Source: Panaeolus papilionaceus (lineage: Eukaryota > Basidiomycota > Agaricomycetes > Agaricales). Taken from it: a DNA stretch of 64,000 nucleotides. A model generated the notes under the pieces. The model saw nothing but the letters and a program-made list of their open reading frames with translations, made no database searches and was not told the DNA's origin. Below, one piece after another: positions 29,595 to 43,111 of the stretch (position 1 is the stretch's first letter; each line of letters begins with the position of its first letter). The position numbers and the translations under genes were made by a program. The stretch covers positions 372,001-436,000 of the forward strand of contig JADNRZ010000006.1 in assembly GCA_015501605.1 (NCBI GenBank). Direction: 5' to 3'.

Positions 29595-32591
29595 TTATCG
29601 TCTGTTACGACTCTGACCCACGCCACCAGCAGGTTGCGGCCCACCAGTGGCGCCTCTCCTCATCTCTTCTTCATCCAAACCAGCTTCAGCTAAGATCTTC
29701 TCGACTTCCTCCAATATAGGTTTGTATTCCGCTACCAAACAGGCGAAGTAAATTTAACAAAAGAACACTTCAAAGTATGGAATCCCTCACCGTATCGTTC
29801 CTCGGCAAGCGCAAATCCGTCACGTCGAAGCTCTTTGCCCTTATTTTCTGAGTTTGCAACTGCCTTCTGTGTCCAGTATTCACCTATACGACGTCCTCAG
29901 TACCACACTGGCATTATACACCAAATGCCATACGAGAGCGGGCATAAAACATGGCGAGAGTCTCTCCTGGTAGGGGAGTGCTCTGCACATCCTCAGCAGA
30001 CCTGGTAGTATCTTTGGACACGCCCATAAACGCTGCTGCTTTGCTTCTGAGCTCGTCCTGCTGAAAAGGTCATATCAAGATTGGTGTCACGCATGGCAAG
30101 CGACACGGGGCTTACCATGCCCTCCTCTACTATCCCCTCCACAGCCCCTTCTTCCACTACGCCCTCGAGTTGCTGTTCCTTGTTAGGGAAATCCTGTTCT
30201 CTTTCTTTCAGCTCTTTTGCATCGACAAGCGTCGTCCCTTCTTCTTCGTCTCCGTCCATCTCCCCATCGCTGTCGTCATCGTCATCATCATCATCATCAT
30301 CATCTTCCTCATCATCAGTGCTACTCTCCACCTCACCGTCGGGAATCACAACCTCAGGTTTCCTCAAACACATGAATCTATCCAGTTTATCAAGATGGAG
30401 GGAGTAAAAGTCGTCCAATGTGTATTCTTTAGAGCCGCGTTCGTAAATCCCTCCATAGCTGTTGAATTCTTTGAGTAAAGGAGGACATAAGTAACGAGAA
30501 TATGTGATATGACTGACATGTACAACGTGTTGCGCAGAACGGCCAACATTGCATTATAACGCTGCAAAGGAACAGTTGTAAGGGGATCGTCGAAAGCTGT
30601 TTGGTCGACTATCGTCTTCACTGGTTCAGCTTCTGAGGGTTGGAGCTAAAAACGAAACAATTTTAGATTAAATTCTTATGGAACCTATGGAAAGCTTACA
30701 TCTAGCATATATTGAGCGCCTTCATCGTCGCTGTCATCCCACTTGTCGTCTCCTTTGCCACCCTTCTGTTTCTTCCCTCCGCCCCCTCTTGCCTTCACCC
30801 CCTTTGCTTTTGGTTTTCTTAATGCCAAACTAATCCATTTCCCTTTCCCGGCGAGCTGATATCCATATCTGTCTCATTTATCAGTCATCCCATACTTCGT
30901 TTTCACTTCACATCCAAAGAGGGAAGGGAAGGAATCCTTGTAGAGAACTTACATATCGTTATGGAACACACTCTCAAGGGTTTCCTCGTTCGTATCTTCA
31001 TCTGTAACACCCCCAAACAAAATTCCCATCCCCTTCGTTCCCCATAATGCCATTGTACAGCCACTCCTAATAGTTGGAGCGTATGCATCCGATGGCCTCT
31101 TTCTCCGTTCCCATTTTACTATAATGGCTGGGGTGGATGGGGCCTTAGATTTTGAGCCAGCCTTCAATGAAGATGCGGAAGTAGGAGTAGATCTGGAAGG
31201 AGTAGAAGACTTTGAGGCAGTAGGCGTTGAAGGTGTGGCATCCGAGGAGGGAAGATTTATCCTGGGCGCATTGCTCAGCGTTTAACTCGGGAGGTACAAA
31301 CCAAGCGACCGAATCGACGTACTTGAGCAGCCACGTATCTTCTAGCATAACCCCAATGGGGCGCTTTCCTTTGGCATACTCCTTGCAGTAGCCACCTGTT
31401 TTTCGTGTCAAATTTTATCCGCGAGACAAAGTGCAAGATGTACATACCATGGAGGATGATACCGTCCACACAGGGAAGGAATGAGAATCCGCTACGCGGC
31501 CTAAGAAAGACATCGCAATGAATACAAGGGCTGCGTGAATGAAGGAGCGTACGAAGGTTTAGACTCGTTTTCTTTAAGCTCGATTTGCGTCCATTTGTAT
31601 TCCTGAGTGTCAAAAACCCATAGATCGTTCAAATATCGCGCTATAAGCAGGTAGATTAGTTAGCTCGAGCGATGTGTATATCCAGGTACAAACGCACTAG
31701 TGATGCCTGGGTCGTAGAATCCTCCAAAAAGCACGATCAGATGTTTCCAGACCGCCATTCTGCCCAAGGGAGATATAGTACATATCAATGTTTCTACAAA
31801 TAGAAACAAGGGCTAACTCACCGGTGCCCTGATCGCGCACTAGGTCTGATCTTAGTCTCGATACGATCCCATGAGTGGGTGGGTATGTCGAAGACCCAAA
31901 AGTCGCGATAATGATGGAAAGAATTTTGGTGAAGTGAGGAAAATTCGCCGCCTAACAATGATAATTTGACTGGATCAACACTAACCTGGAGAGGCGAAAC
32001 ATGGTTTTAATGATAAACTCACCGAATAAAAATAATTTCCCTCCTCCAGCTGGTGAGGCAACCACCGCATGTGCTGATCTAGGGCCAGGACATGTTTGCG
32101 AAACAAATTTTCGCCACTCGTCTTTCTCCGGGGTGTACCTAAAGACATCGTTATAGAAATACTGGAAGGGCGATGAGCATAAAGACCAAGATAGGTAAGA
32201 AGAGACATACAGCTTTGCCGTCCTCACTGAAAAACTCGCCTCCGATGCACCACAGATGACTCCCATTAGGACAAGGCGTCAGTGTTGCGTTTGCTCTCCG
32301 AGTGGGTGGGCCTTCGACCAACTCCTCGGTCACTGTGTGTGCAGCCTCCCACTCTTTACGCATCTACTACACAATCCAGCTCTCAAAGCGTCAAAAATAA
32401 CATTAAAATGACAAACACACCTTGTCCAGGATGGCCTCAAGATCTTCAGTGTCCGTGTCTGAATCATCGCCGCCCTTCTTCCCTTTGCCTTTCGATTTGA
32501 CAACTTTTTTGGTTTCTTTGCGGCCAACCTTTTGAGCAGCTTTAGCTTTTTTTGCAGCTTTTGCCGCTGCGGATGTGTTCTTCTTCCCCAT
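29595..32591 (-). CDS. Kelch-repeat protein of the KLHDC4/Kel3 type with C-terminal DUF4110
   Basis: Start at 32591: MGKKNTSAAAKAAKKAKAAQ, a Lys-rich N-terminus, then MRKEWEAAHTVTEELVEGPP. Kelch blades follow: CPNGSHLWCIGGEFFSEDGK, FYNDVFRYTPEKDEWRKFVS, GPRSAHAVVASPAGGGKLFL, FWVFDIPTHSW, RSGHRMAVWKHLIVLFGGFY, YLNDLWVFDTQEYKWTQIEL and RSGFSFLPCVDGIILHGGY. After the propeller come a poly-Asp region encoded by a (TCA)n tract near 30282-30303 and the DUF4110-like end spliced as FYARSREYWTQKAVANSE, LRRDGFALAEERY, EYKPILEEVEKILAEAGL, stopping at 29595. The combination of basic N-terminus, Kelch propeller and DUF4110 defines the KLHDC4 family. Its molecular role is poorly known. Confidence 0.9.
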
Positions 32592-34084
32592 AGCAGGTCA
32601 ATAATGAGTAATGATGGTGTTTGACCGAAAAGAGGTGTAGGACCCCAGAGAGAGAACCACACCACTGAAGGGCGCTTCGCTGTCCAACTAACAAGCGATT
32701 AGATTAGATACCAGTCTGAGTGAGAATCAACTTGACGCGTTGAGAATGCTGACTTATGTTTCAAATACGAACCACCCTCCGCTAAAAATAAGGTGCTTGC
32801 TAGCGACGGAAAGACGGCTAGGGCACGCTTCTTGTAAATAGAGCATATGCCAACAGACGCTAACATTCTAACTCTAAATGAAACTTTGATTCTCTTTTGA
32901 TATCAGGGGTCGACAAAATATTAATGATGATTTTTATGATAGTCACGTCAACATTAATAGTAGAGCACGCAATTGATCTGATATCTTTGGTGGGACGAGA
33001 CGAAACGAGGCTAAACACATGTGTCACCGAGCAGCATGGGATGTGTAAATCGTGTCATGAGAGGAGGCACGGTATTAAACCCAAGTCAAATGCAACCCCT
33101 GCAACGCCTGGAGGCTGGCTGGCTGACACCAAAGATTCTCCTTTGAGCATCTTTTGATCCGTTATGTGTCGTACTTCATCACGGCGTTCGTTCACTAATG
33201 GGAGGAGAGGCCAGAGCCCATTCGAGAGCAGCTCTCAACTCGCATTAGTAGTAGAACGTCTCAGTCAGAAGCGGACAGAGTATGGATGATTTGACTATGA
33301 AGTAACTAAGTGTGGTTCTTGTGACCTTTGTGAGGTGTTGACTCTCCATTGGCATCACCATTGACAAGCAAACAAGGATTAATAGGAGTAGTCAGGGTGC
33401 ATTTGAGCCTTTGCGCACGCTTGTCTGGACCCGCCTCGAGCAACGCACACACCAAGATCTCTTAGCTTTTCTCTCATGCCAGGCCAAAGATAACACATAG
33501 TCCAAAAGGCAACGCCCATAGTAACGACGACTGGGTAACCAGGACAGGTTCTTCTCATCGTCTTACTTGCTGCTTCATTGTTCTTGGTCTTGTTCGTTAT
33601 AAAGGCAAAATCGAGGATAATCCAACCATGACCGAGTATCGTCGCCCCAGATTTTCACTTGCATAGTGGTATATTGTAATTGCAGCGCATGACCCAGCGG
33701 AAAAAAAGGGAATGAGAAGAGTGGTATGTATGTATCCCTGCTTATGCAAGAGAGATGTAATGTATTAATAACTAGAGTGGAATGTAGGAGAGGAGAGTAT
33801 CATAAAGGGAGAAAAAAGGGGCAATCTCTCTTGGTTTATTCTTAGAAACCTTGCTCTATTGTTGACGAGAGAACTTGCGAATGACTTGCGTCTAGGGCGG
33901 TGGACAGTGAGCTAGCACGTTGAAATTTAGAGAACCAGAGAGAAAGAGGCGTCGAGGACAGAAACTCGGGATATTAAACAGCTAGCGCTCAATGATCCCC
34001 AAGGGTGAAACTTGAATAAATGTTGGTTTGAGGATTTTCGCGAATAGTTAGCCAATTGTGTGGTATTTGTTCCTCTGGACAATT
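32592..34084. other. Intergenic, 1.5 kb
   Basis: Carries the promoter of the Kelch gene and the 3' flank of the mucin-like gene. I see no gene; the open frame at 32897-33157 has no family features. The DNA is neither strongly repetitive nor strongly biased in composition. Confidence 0.45.
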
Positions 34085-35534
34085 CTATGCCATATTTCCT
34101 CCATAACCCATGGGTGCACCAGCCTCAGCAAGTTTACGTTGCCGGAACGCCTGTCGATGATGAGAAATTATTAGTTTTTGTTCTAAACCCCTAAGTATCT
34201 GGCAACGCACCTTGCGGTATTTGGTACGCTCATAGGTTACCAAACCAACGACAATCAAAGCAATGACGGAAATTCCAGCGAAAACACCAAGACCGATAGG
34301 AAGGACAGAGAGTTGCTTGCCTGGAAGAGTGAAAGCAGCAGCTGTTGGTGTTTCTTGAGCGGCAGCCGAACCAGAAGCGGCTGCGGAAGTGCCAGTGGCA
34401 GCGGTATCTGCGGCTGCGGAAGTGACACTGGGCACACCGTCAGCGGTTCCCGTTGCCCCTGCACCATTTGAAGGTGCTGTGCCGCTGGGGAAATCCGTCG
34501 GATTTGCAGGCGAAGCAGTTGATGTACCCTGATAAAGGTTGAGATACAGAAAAGAGGGAAAATCACAGGATAAGCATACTATAATAGCAATAGCACCGCC
34601 TGTTGGGGGTAAATCACTTGATACAGAAGTTGCGGTGGGGTTTGATGAAGCACCTGCTGAATCGGTTGATGATGCTGTCGGGGTGGCAGTTGGAGCAGCA
34701 GAATCCGAAGCTGAGACAGTTGTAGCGCCCTTTGAAAAGAGTGTAAGTTTTCGAAAATTCTGGACTTGAACAAGAGGATAAAAAAGAAAAGACTAACAAT
34801 GACAACGATGGGGCCATCGGTTGCAGCGGGGGAAGCGGCACTGGTCACAGCTGTGTCTGTACCTGTGGCAGTGGCAGAAGCTGAAGCTGAGTCGGTTGAA
34901 AAAGTGGCGGAAGCTGGATCAGTTGAGATGGTAGCCGAAGCAGAATCCGTTGACGAAGCAGAATCTGCGGATGATGATGAACTGGTAACAGTTGCAGGTG
35001 GGAGATCCGTTGTGGAAACAGCAGGTGTGATAACAGGTGGTGATTGAGAAAGAGTGCTTGAAATTGAAATGAGAGTGTCGGTTGGAGAAGCAGTAGCGGA
35101 AGTAGACGTCGCAATATCTGTAGCGCCAGTGGAAGAAGTGCCGGAAGGTGGGGGTGCATTAGGATCAGCCCCTACTGAGAGTGTACAAGTCTTGACTTCT
35201 TGAATAACATCGTTCCCTTGAGCATCTTTTATAGGATTAAAGACTACTACGCAGGTTTCTGTGACAAGACCCATAGGACTATGGATGGAATAATCATTAT
35301 TGGGGTCAAATTGCTGGATAATGGCAACAAGGAGGTCGGTGAAAAGACTCACGTCATGGTTGTGTGAACGGTGGTAACCTGAGTTGCCTGGGACTGAGAT
35401 TGGGAGCTAGACTGAGTAGTGACAACTTGACGGACGCGAAGAGGAGCAGCTTGTGCGACATTTACAGAGAAAAGCAGAAAGCAGTGGAACAAAACCAAGA
35501 AAGCGATTTGGTCTGGACGCAAATTGGACAACAT
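34085..35534 (-). CDS. Mucin-like single-pass membrane protein, Ser/Thr/Ala-rich
   Basis: Starts at 35534 with a signal peptide (IAFLVLFHCFLLFSVNVAQA). After an intron the luminal part begins PMGLVTETCVVVFNPIKD and contains one more Cys (VKTCTLSVGADP). About 250 residues of Ser/Thr/Ala-rich repeats follow (for example STDSASATISTDPASA) and probably carry O-mannose chains. In-frame introns divide the repeat region. A membrane segment (VLPIGLGVFAGISVIALIVV) is followed by a short basic cytosolic tail YERTKYRK and, after the last intron, AFRQRKLAEAGAPMGYGG. The architecture resembles fungal cell-surface sensors and SKG6/AXL2-like proteins, but no specific function can be assigned. A nearly palindromic Ser codon usage creates long antisense open frames here; they are not genes. 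Confidence 0.8.
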
Positions 35535-35806
35535 GGCTATATCTTGAAAACTTAAAAGAGTGGAGCCCGTTACCAGCGGTGTCTCGAGGCGAAGTGCACC
35601 TGGCTTTCGCTGTTAAAGAAAATGAGAAAAAAATATGAAGAAATTGAAGAAAAAAAAAGGAAAGAAAGGGTTGAAGGGAGAAGAAGAGTTTAAGAATGAT
35701 TGGAAGCGCCGTCAATAACGACTAAACGTTACAACGATAGACCTCAATAACAACCATCAGTCACAAACATCAAAACAACAATGGTAAGTCACATCTATTA
35801 TCCTTG

Positions 35807-38800
35807 TCACACTACTTCCATCCGTTTGTACAATTTGCCTCCTTCACTCTTTTGCCATCCTAATCCTTCAATCCAACCAATCATCCCACTAACCCATATA
35901 GTCCCATACTCCTCAAATAATATAGATATTAAAACATTAACCCCTGCCCCAATGAAAAGTGTCCACTTTCCCGATAATGGAATCACCATCAGGGTAAGCA
36001 GTCCAGACACAGCTGATGGCGGAGAAAACAGCACCAGGACGTTGAATCCCGAAAGGAGGAACATTGAAGCCATGAGCCATCCTATTCATATTATCATTAG
36101 TTTTCAGTCATGTCACTTTAATAAGTCATCATTTCTCACCATTGGTCCACATAGGCTTGCGATATGGTGGTCCAATACTGAACACAGCTGCAACCAAAAT
36201 ATACTGGAAGCATGATATCAAAAACAATACGGTGTTTTCGAAATTCTCAGAATCCAGCTTGTTACTGCCATCTGTATAGTGACCTGTCGAAGGCGGTGTA
36301 TACCTGTAAAATCAATATAAGCAGCATAATCATCATCAGTGATGTTCATCTAGATATATCCCATCTCCACATCCCTGAAACACTTACCACCCCTGTCTCC
36401 GTACCCATACGTAGGCCCAGGCCTGCACAGCACCAGTGATGACTATTTGTCCAATGATACTTGCGAGCACCTTTTTCGATACTAAGCTAGCTGTTGGGCG
36501 TTTCGGGTAAATTCTTGGGTATGGCAGCGTTCGTCCCACTATTCCCTCGTCAGTTCATCGCGTCCTTCAAATTCATACAACTCTAACTCACTTGTAACAG
36601 CAATGGGAATGATGATGAACAGATCAATGTAAAGGAACTGGTACACATCAATCAGCACCTAAAAATAGATCTGCTATAAGTCCCGACTAACCTGGAAGTC
36701 TCCCAACGATGAAGCGAAAGAGTAGAGTAACGTCACAGAAGTGAATTGAATCATCGAATATAGTGCCCTGCAACAACCCGTTAGTCTCGAAAAACAGAGT
36801 TAAATTGCAAAAAATCAACGCTTACATGTACTTGAAGCAACTGAAGCTCGTTACAAGAGCTGCCCGACCTTCTTTGATCACCTCTAAAACACACCCAATA
36901 TCAGGTCTTGTACTCGTAAAGGGCGCGGCTACGCTGGCTTCGGCTTCGGACAACGAGATACCGACATCGGCTGCCTTTAGTGCCGCACAATCATTAGCAC
37001 CATCACCGCACATCAAAACGCTGTATCCGAGGCTTTGCAGTCGCTCTACCACTTCGTTTTTCTCGTCAGGGGACATTCTTGCGAACACTTGCGTTTTGAC
37101 GAGCATCTAAACACAAATTATTTGAGCGCGGAGAAACTGTTATCATCATCTGCACGTCTTACTCGTTGCAAGGTCTCCAGGGGTGCATAGTTTAGCATCC
37201 ATCTGAAAACATCCCCTGTAATCACAAGTGAAAAATCCTGATAACTGAATTCGTCGACATCTATAGCATGGTGAGCCGGAGCTGTCAGGGGTTTGAGAGA
37301 ATACGAGTCCAGCTTCCAAAGCGAATCATCCATACAACTCCATTCGAGTTTAGAATGTGGGGTTGTGGCATTCCCTAAACACATAAAATAACCATTAACA
37401 TCAAAGTTTGGATTTTGCTGATAATCACAAACCTCGAATGAACATCGGCGCAAATACCTGCGCTGCCGGATTGATTAAGCTACATTCCCGAGCGACGCTG
37501 ACGGCAGTCAAGGGATTGTCTCCAGTGATCATCCTGCAAGCCAGATGTGCTGATCGGAGAGCCTGGATGGCTGGTGCAGTGCCAGGCTTCAATCTATTTT
37601 CGAAGATAACAAGTCCCAAGAATTTGAGGCCAGACTCGGCTTGCTCTCTGTGCAGTCCATATTAATGGTCTGCTCCTACAGTAAAATACGTCATGCTGAC
37701 CGTTTCATCTTCTGTGCTTTCAACCAAGACAACCCTTCGATGCTCTTGCCAGCAATGGCAATAACACGGTAGCCTCTCTTAGTGTAATATGACAAAAGAT
37801 CCTCGTAATCCTCAGGGACTGTACATTAATCAGACAGGATTTCGGAGAGAGAGGAAACTGACTGACAAGAAGACTTATCGCAGATGTCCGACATAACCTC
37901 TGGAGCACCCTTGACGTAGACCTCCATACTGGAACTCTTCAACCGCTTTACAATGACGCTCATCCTCCTCAGAGCTGAAACGAATTCAAACGTCCTAATC
38001 ACACCAAGTTCCAAAAAATGGGCGTGCTAACAATAAGGTCAGAACATCGTCGAAATGGGGAAGTTAACTGACATACCTTTGCAGACCCCTTGAGTGCATC
38101 TTCCAGTCTAAATTGAGAGCTTCCGGGCGGCCGAACAACAGTTTGCACAAGCGCAGTCTGCTCAACGATAGTACCCTTATTTTTTATGTTACCTGTGCCT
38201 GCGACGTGACCTTCCTCGAGCGTCCATCTCGTAAACTCAAACATCTTCACGTCCAGGGGGTCGCCGAGTACCTCGCCGTCTATCATCTTCAGAGAGTGGC
38301 ACGTGGCCATAGCATGTAAAAACGTGGCTTTCTCGTTAGAAAGTGGAAGGTCGTAGATGTCTTCCAGCAACTCCCCGAATCGATGGGCGTATCTTTCGAG
38401 ACTGCGCACACCCAGGATGTCCAGGCCGTCTTCAGTGAGAGTTCCTGTCTTGTCGAAGCAGCATACGTTGACTTTGCCTGCGATGTTGATCCTGCTAGGG
38501 GATATGCAGAAAATGCCGAGTTTGCGGAGTCGGCTGATGGCAAAGCTTGTTCCAATGGATAGAGTTGCAGGCAAAGCAGGAGGGACGACGACTGTTATCA
38601 AATCCAGAGCACGGACAAGGATCGTGTGCCACGGAAGCTAAATTAAGTATAGGTAAGCACATATGCAAAAGGGCAAATCAAAGACTCACTCCTATTCGAA
38701 TAAATTCGACAGCACTGAAGCAGAACCCTACGACTGCAATCCCAGCCAAGACCATGATGAATCGTACCGAATCCCGATAGAACTTGAATCCTATAGGCTT

Positions 38801-41101
38801 TGGGAACAGCATTGACCGGACAAGAGCACCTTTAGTTGTATCAAACCCGGTCCTCGCTACCAACGCAAGTGCAGGCCGTCCTTGTCCTCCTGCGTTGAAT
38901 GTGCCACGTATCCGAACGACTCTAGTGCCCCCATATAGAAAAGTTTTAAAATTTTCTTCCTTGTCGTCTCGCCATTTCTTGAGGTCCTCGTCTTTGACCG
39001 GTATTTTGCTGACAGGCACACTCTCTCCGGTAAGCATGCTCTCGTTGACAATTGCATCACCCGAAAGGAGGAAGAGATCCGCCGGGACAAGAGAAATTTG
39101 CGAGGTCGATAGATTGACGACATCTCCTGGGACAAGATCCACGGAGTCCTTTTCGTGCCCTATTAAATTGTAATGCGTTCGTTATACGTGTTGAAATGGG
39201 AAAATGGACCCTACATGAACCGTCTCGGAATACGTCAACTTTGCATACATAGCGAGACATCTCGCGCATGCGAGCGATGGTCTGTAGACGAGAGTCAACA
39301 TCGGTTATAAAATAAAAAGGGAATAATGACACCTTCTTGGTATCAATCAAGGTTGTGGTTATGCTAGCGATTGAAATTAGGCCGATGCAGAATGCATAGT
39401 AATAGTAATCGTCCAATGACCACAAGACGATACTGGCAATTTGAAAGACATAAAATGGGTGGATAACCTTGAGAGGGTCAACAGCTTGCTTATGGTGTCA
39501 AAGTCTGGGAACACACCTCGTCTATAAGAAGGGAGAGTGTCGATTTTCCCTCGATATCGATTTCATTTTTACCAAAGAGCACTTGTCGCTGTCGTTGAAT
39601 TGCACTATTAAGGCCACTTTGGACAGATGAAACTGAGTTCCAATTAGGGTCCCGCCAATTTCTAATAACAGAACAGTGAACCTTTAAAATTACCAAAACA
39701 GAAATCAAAGAGACCCTTACCTGACCATTTCGAAAAGGCCTGTTCGTGGGTCAACAGCGAATCTGTTATAGCGGTAGTCCACGACTAATAGGCGCTTCAG
39801 CTGTCCATTTTCAGCGTCATAGTCCTCATCCCTTGCTTTGATATTTTCTGTAGCCTGACTCGTTGGTACTGACGTGGGAAATACAGTGGTGAGTGGATAG
39901 CTGTAATTGAAGACCTGGATGGGGAGAAGCATAATGGCCTTGAACGAGGACTTGAAATGTACATATATATCAGTGAATGCCATATAAATGAAAAACGAAA
40001 TCTGCTGACCTCTACCAACAAAAACCCATTATCTGAATCAATAAACGCCTTCTCTCGAGCAACCCAACGCAGCCACATGAGGGGAAACCAGTGCCCAAGC
40101 AATCCAAGAATCCCAAATGACATCGCACAACCTGTCCTCCAGGTCCATACGCGCCATGTAATCGTTTCGTATCCAATAAAGCGTATGGTGTTGTCTTCGT
40201 CCTGTATATAAATAGTTTGTCGGCTTGGCGGGCCAGGAGGCGGTGGTGCCAATAGAGTGAAGGTTGTATCCATATCAATCCGGGTTTCATCGCCGAAAAC
40301 TTGGTCAAAGTTCAAAAGCGGTAGACTCTGGTTGCCTTCTCCAGGGCTAGGAGGCGCAGAGTCGTAGTCGTTCATGCTGGGTGTAATGGATGCTTGGTCG
40401 GCGTGTATAGAATGAACACTCCCATCGTCTGAATCCTCCTCTCCTGAGGAATAGCCCCATCGCTCCTCGTCGTCCTCATCACCCGTATCCAAGGCATGCT
40501 CAGATGCTTGTACTGAACGTCTACTTCTTCGTGAATCGCGACTTCTGGACCGTCCAGATATGGATGGTCGTCGTCCTTCAGGCGTATCTGCGGTACTCGA
40601 TCGTCCAAATAGGTTGGCCAGATTTTCGAAAACTGTGGGACGAGGTTGAGGGGATTGAGATTTTCTTCGCTTCCTCCTCTTGCTAGAACCCGCACTGACA
40701 GCGTCGTCACTGTCCAATGAGCCTGAATCATCTCCATGCACGTGCTGTTCATCTGTCCTATCTATACTTTGCCTTGAAAGTTGGCTCGCGGAGCTGTCTC
40801 TTCGCTTCCGAGATGGACGAGAGGAGTCAATGCTTTTTCTCCGAGATCTTGACCAAATGTCACTGCTCCGTCTGCCTAAATCGATATGGGACATGCGGGA
40901 CATGCTGCTTGGGTTGGCACTGTGTCCAGGCCCTGAAAACATAGAACCGTCGGCATCTTCACCATAATAATTGCTATATTGTGAATCTCTGCGAGCACGT
41001 CGACGGTCGTTTACCGCGTTATGGATGTCAATGGCTGATGCGCCTTCTGTGTAATCATGCAAGTCCTCATGAGCTGTTGAGGAACTTGCAACAGGAGCCA
41101 T
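35807..41101 (-). CDS. P5B-type P-ATPase (Ypk9/ATP13A2 family), vacuolar/lysosomal
   Basis: Family members move polyamines or cations out of the vacuole/lysosome lumen. The N-terminal ~300 residues are Ser/Arg-rich and disordered ([20 protein letters not shown], many RRSS and SRSR runs), followed by the P5 cap helix region. Catalytic motifs are intact: [11 protein letters not shown] (actuator), [12 protein letters not shown] in M4, which is the P5B signature rather than PPELP of P5[12 protein letters not shown] (phosphorylated Asp), [15 protein letters not shown], and [21 protein letters not shown]-terminal membrane helices follow, ending KLYKRMEVV at 35807. Start 41101 is preferred; an in-frame upstream ATG at 41380 would add about 93 residues. 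More than ten introns. Total length is roughly 1,450 residues. Confidence 0.93.
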
Positions 41102-41586
41102 TTCGAACACCTCCGGAACAATGTCGAATTTTTGAGCGGCACTCGTCTTGTTGTCTGTTGTGGGAAGAGAGGAAAAGAGGTGGAGTGAAACGCGTAGTCT
41201 GTTAACACGCTTGTTCAGTACGTCAGTGAAAGTTTGTATCAAAAGCCGCTGATTGCCTTTTTCAGGATTCAGGGTTAGAATTGAATTTAATAACACAATT
41301 AATTTCTTTCTTTTTTCTTTCTTTTGACTGTGTAAGTAATCATGGTGGTAGAGTGAAAGATTTTTATTTAGTAGCGCCAAGATTTCTTACCCCAATGTCA
41401 GGTTTAAATCATATACGTGTTCTGTTCAGGGGCTGATAATTACTTGACCGGCCGGGATCTTGTGAAAACCGGCAACTCTACACTGGCACCTTGAACCAGT
41501 TTATTATTTAAATTCGATGGCTTTGGGTAAAGGCCTCTGTACTTCCCACATATCCACCTTTTCGCCATTGACTTTTATTTCGTACA
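41102..41586. promoter_or_regulatory. Shared upstream region of the P5B ATPase and SDR genes
   Basis: 485 bp between two divergent start codons. It holds AT-rich and T-rich tracts on the ATPase side and no third gene, though the ATPase could start as early as 41380. A clear TATA box is not evident. Confidence 0.4.
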
Positions 41587-43089
41587 ATGTCCAGAAATTA
41601 TGACAAAGTCAGGTCTCAGAGCAAAGGTGCTGAAGAGCACTATAACACAACCACAGCGAGGATACGCCAAATCCAGTCTCAATTGGATAACTCCGTACGA
41701 AGCCACAAGCTCAAGGGGAAGGTCTGTATCATCACTGGTGTAGGCTCTTTGAAGGGAATAGGGTCGGTCGTCCCACTAGGCTCTATCTAGCAACTACTAT
41801 TTCTCTTAAACCAACTTGTATTTTCTAGACGAGCAGCCGCCTTCCGATTCGCACATGAAGGTATGTTCATACAATGCGTTGTTGACCATGTTTTCTAATT
41901 GCGGTTTCAGGAGCGAAACATCTTTATCTACTTGACTACGATCCTACAAACCTACTTGAATTGAAGGCCTCCATTGAGGCTAAATACCCTGATGTCAAGG
42001 TATGTCACTAGAGTAGCTATCCACGCGACTGAACTAACCTCTCATCCTTAGGTTGACGTGCAGCAGGCAGACGCATCTGATGAAACTGCCATCTCCGGAA
42101 TCTGTGAGCGGGCGCTTCGTGACGAGGGTAGGCTTGATGTGTTCTTTGCCAATGTAGGTGAATTGTTCTCTGCCTTGCAGGCGTCTCTTAAAGGTTGTCC
42201 CAATCACAGGCAGGCATTGCTTCCTCGGATCCGTTGGCAGAGACCTCGGTCGAAACATTTATGACGGTCATGAAGGTCAATGCATTGTCGTACGTGTATT
42301 ACCTCTATATCCCTCATTTTCAATGTTCTTGACTGCATTCCATATAGGTGCTTCCTTGCTGTTAAGCATGGTTCCGCTGCTATGCTCAAAACCAACCCAT
42401 CTCGTGGAAAGGAGGCCAGTGGTGGGAGCATTATTATGACTGCGTCAAGTAAGTGTATAGTCATTTCGTCTTCCGTCCCAATAAAGCTAAATGACCTATA
42501 TCAAGCCGCTGGGATTAGATCTGGCGCAGGCACAGTCGATTGTGAGTTACACACACCGTCCCCTTTTCTTCTTCTAATGCTTACCTGTTCTGCTTGTAGA
42601 CAGTGCTAGCAAAGCGGCGTATGTGACATTCTTCATATGTTCCATTATTCTCGAAACTGACGAATTTTTGACCTCGCAAGTGTCAATTCTATTGCCAAAA
42701 CCTCTGCGTATCAGTTACAAAAGACGGATATTCGCGTCAATACGATCTGTCCAGGTTTGATTGAAACAGGCATGACAGGCGCTACATTTGAGTATGCCCG
42801 CCAACGTGGTAGCGCTGGAAAAATCGGTCAACTCAACCCACTTGGTCGCTACGGAGTCGCCGAAGGTAGTTCATAACTGTCCAAATCGTACATACAAGCT
42901 AACATTATTGCAGAAATTGCCAATGCCGCACTCTTCCTGGCCTCAGGTAAGATCTGAGAGACAAGTCGTTGGAAACTAATACTTACTGAGGAAAAATTAG
43001 ATGACTCTAGCTATGTCAATGGTCAAAACATTGCTGTGGACGGCGGGCTATCCGCCTCGCATCCTGTTGTCCCAGGACGATGGGCTTGA
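41587..43089 (+). CDS. Short-chain dehydrogenase/reductase (classical SDR)
   Basis: Spliced protein of about 320 residues. After a 40-residue polar extension comes KGKVCIITGVGSLKGIGRAA, the TGxxxGIG dinucleotide-binding loop, then LYLLDYDP at the second strand, an NAG motif (ANAGIASSD) formed across an intron, GGSIIMTASTAG with the catalytic Ser, YSASKAA (Tyr and Lys of YxxxK, split by an intron right after the aspartate before Tyr), and TICPGLIETGMT. The end VNGQNIAVDGGLSASHPVVP is typical of the family. All four catalytic residues are present. The acidic residue after the second strand suggests NAD(H) over NADP(H), an inference only. Substrate unknown. At least seven introns. The gene lies beside unresolved coding fragments and a P450. 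Confidence 0.92.
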
Positions 43090-43111
43090 ATCAAAGTTGA
43101 GGGATATCATC

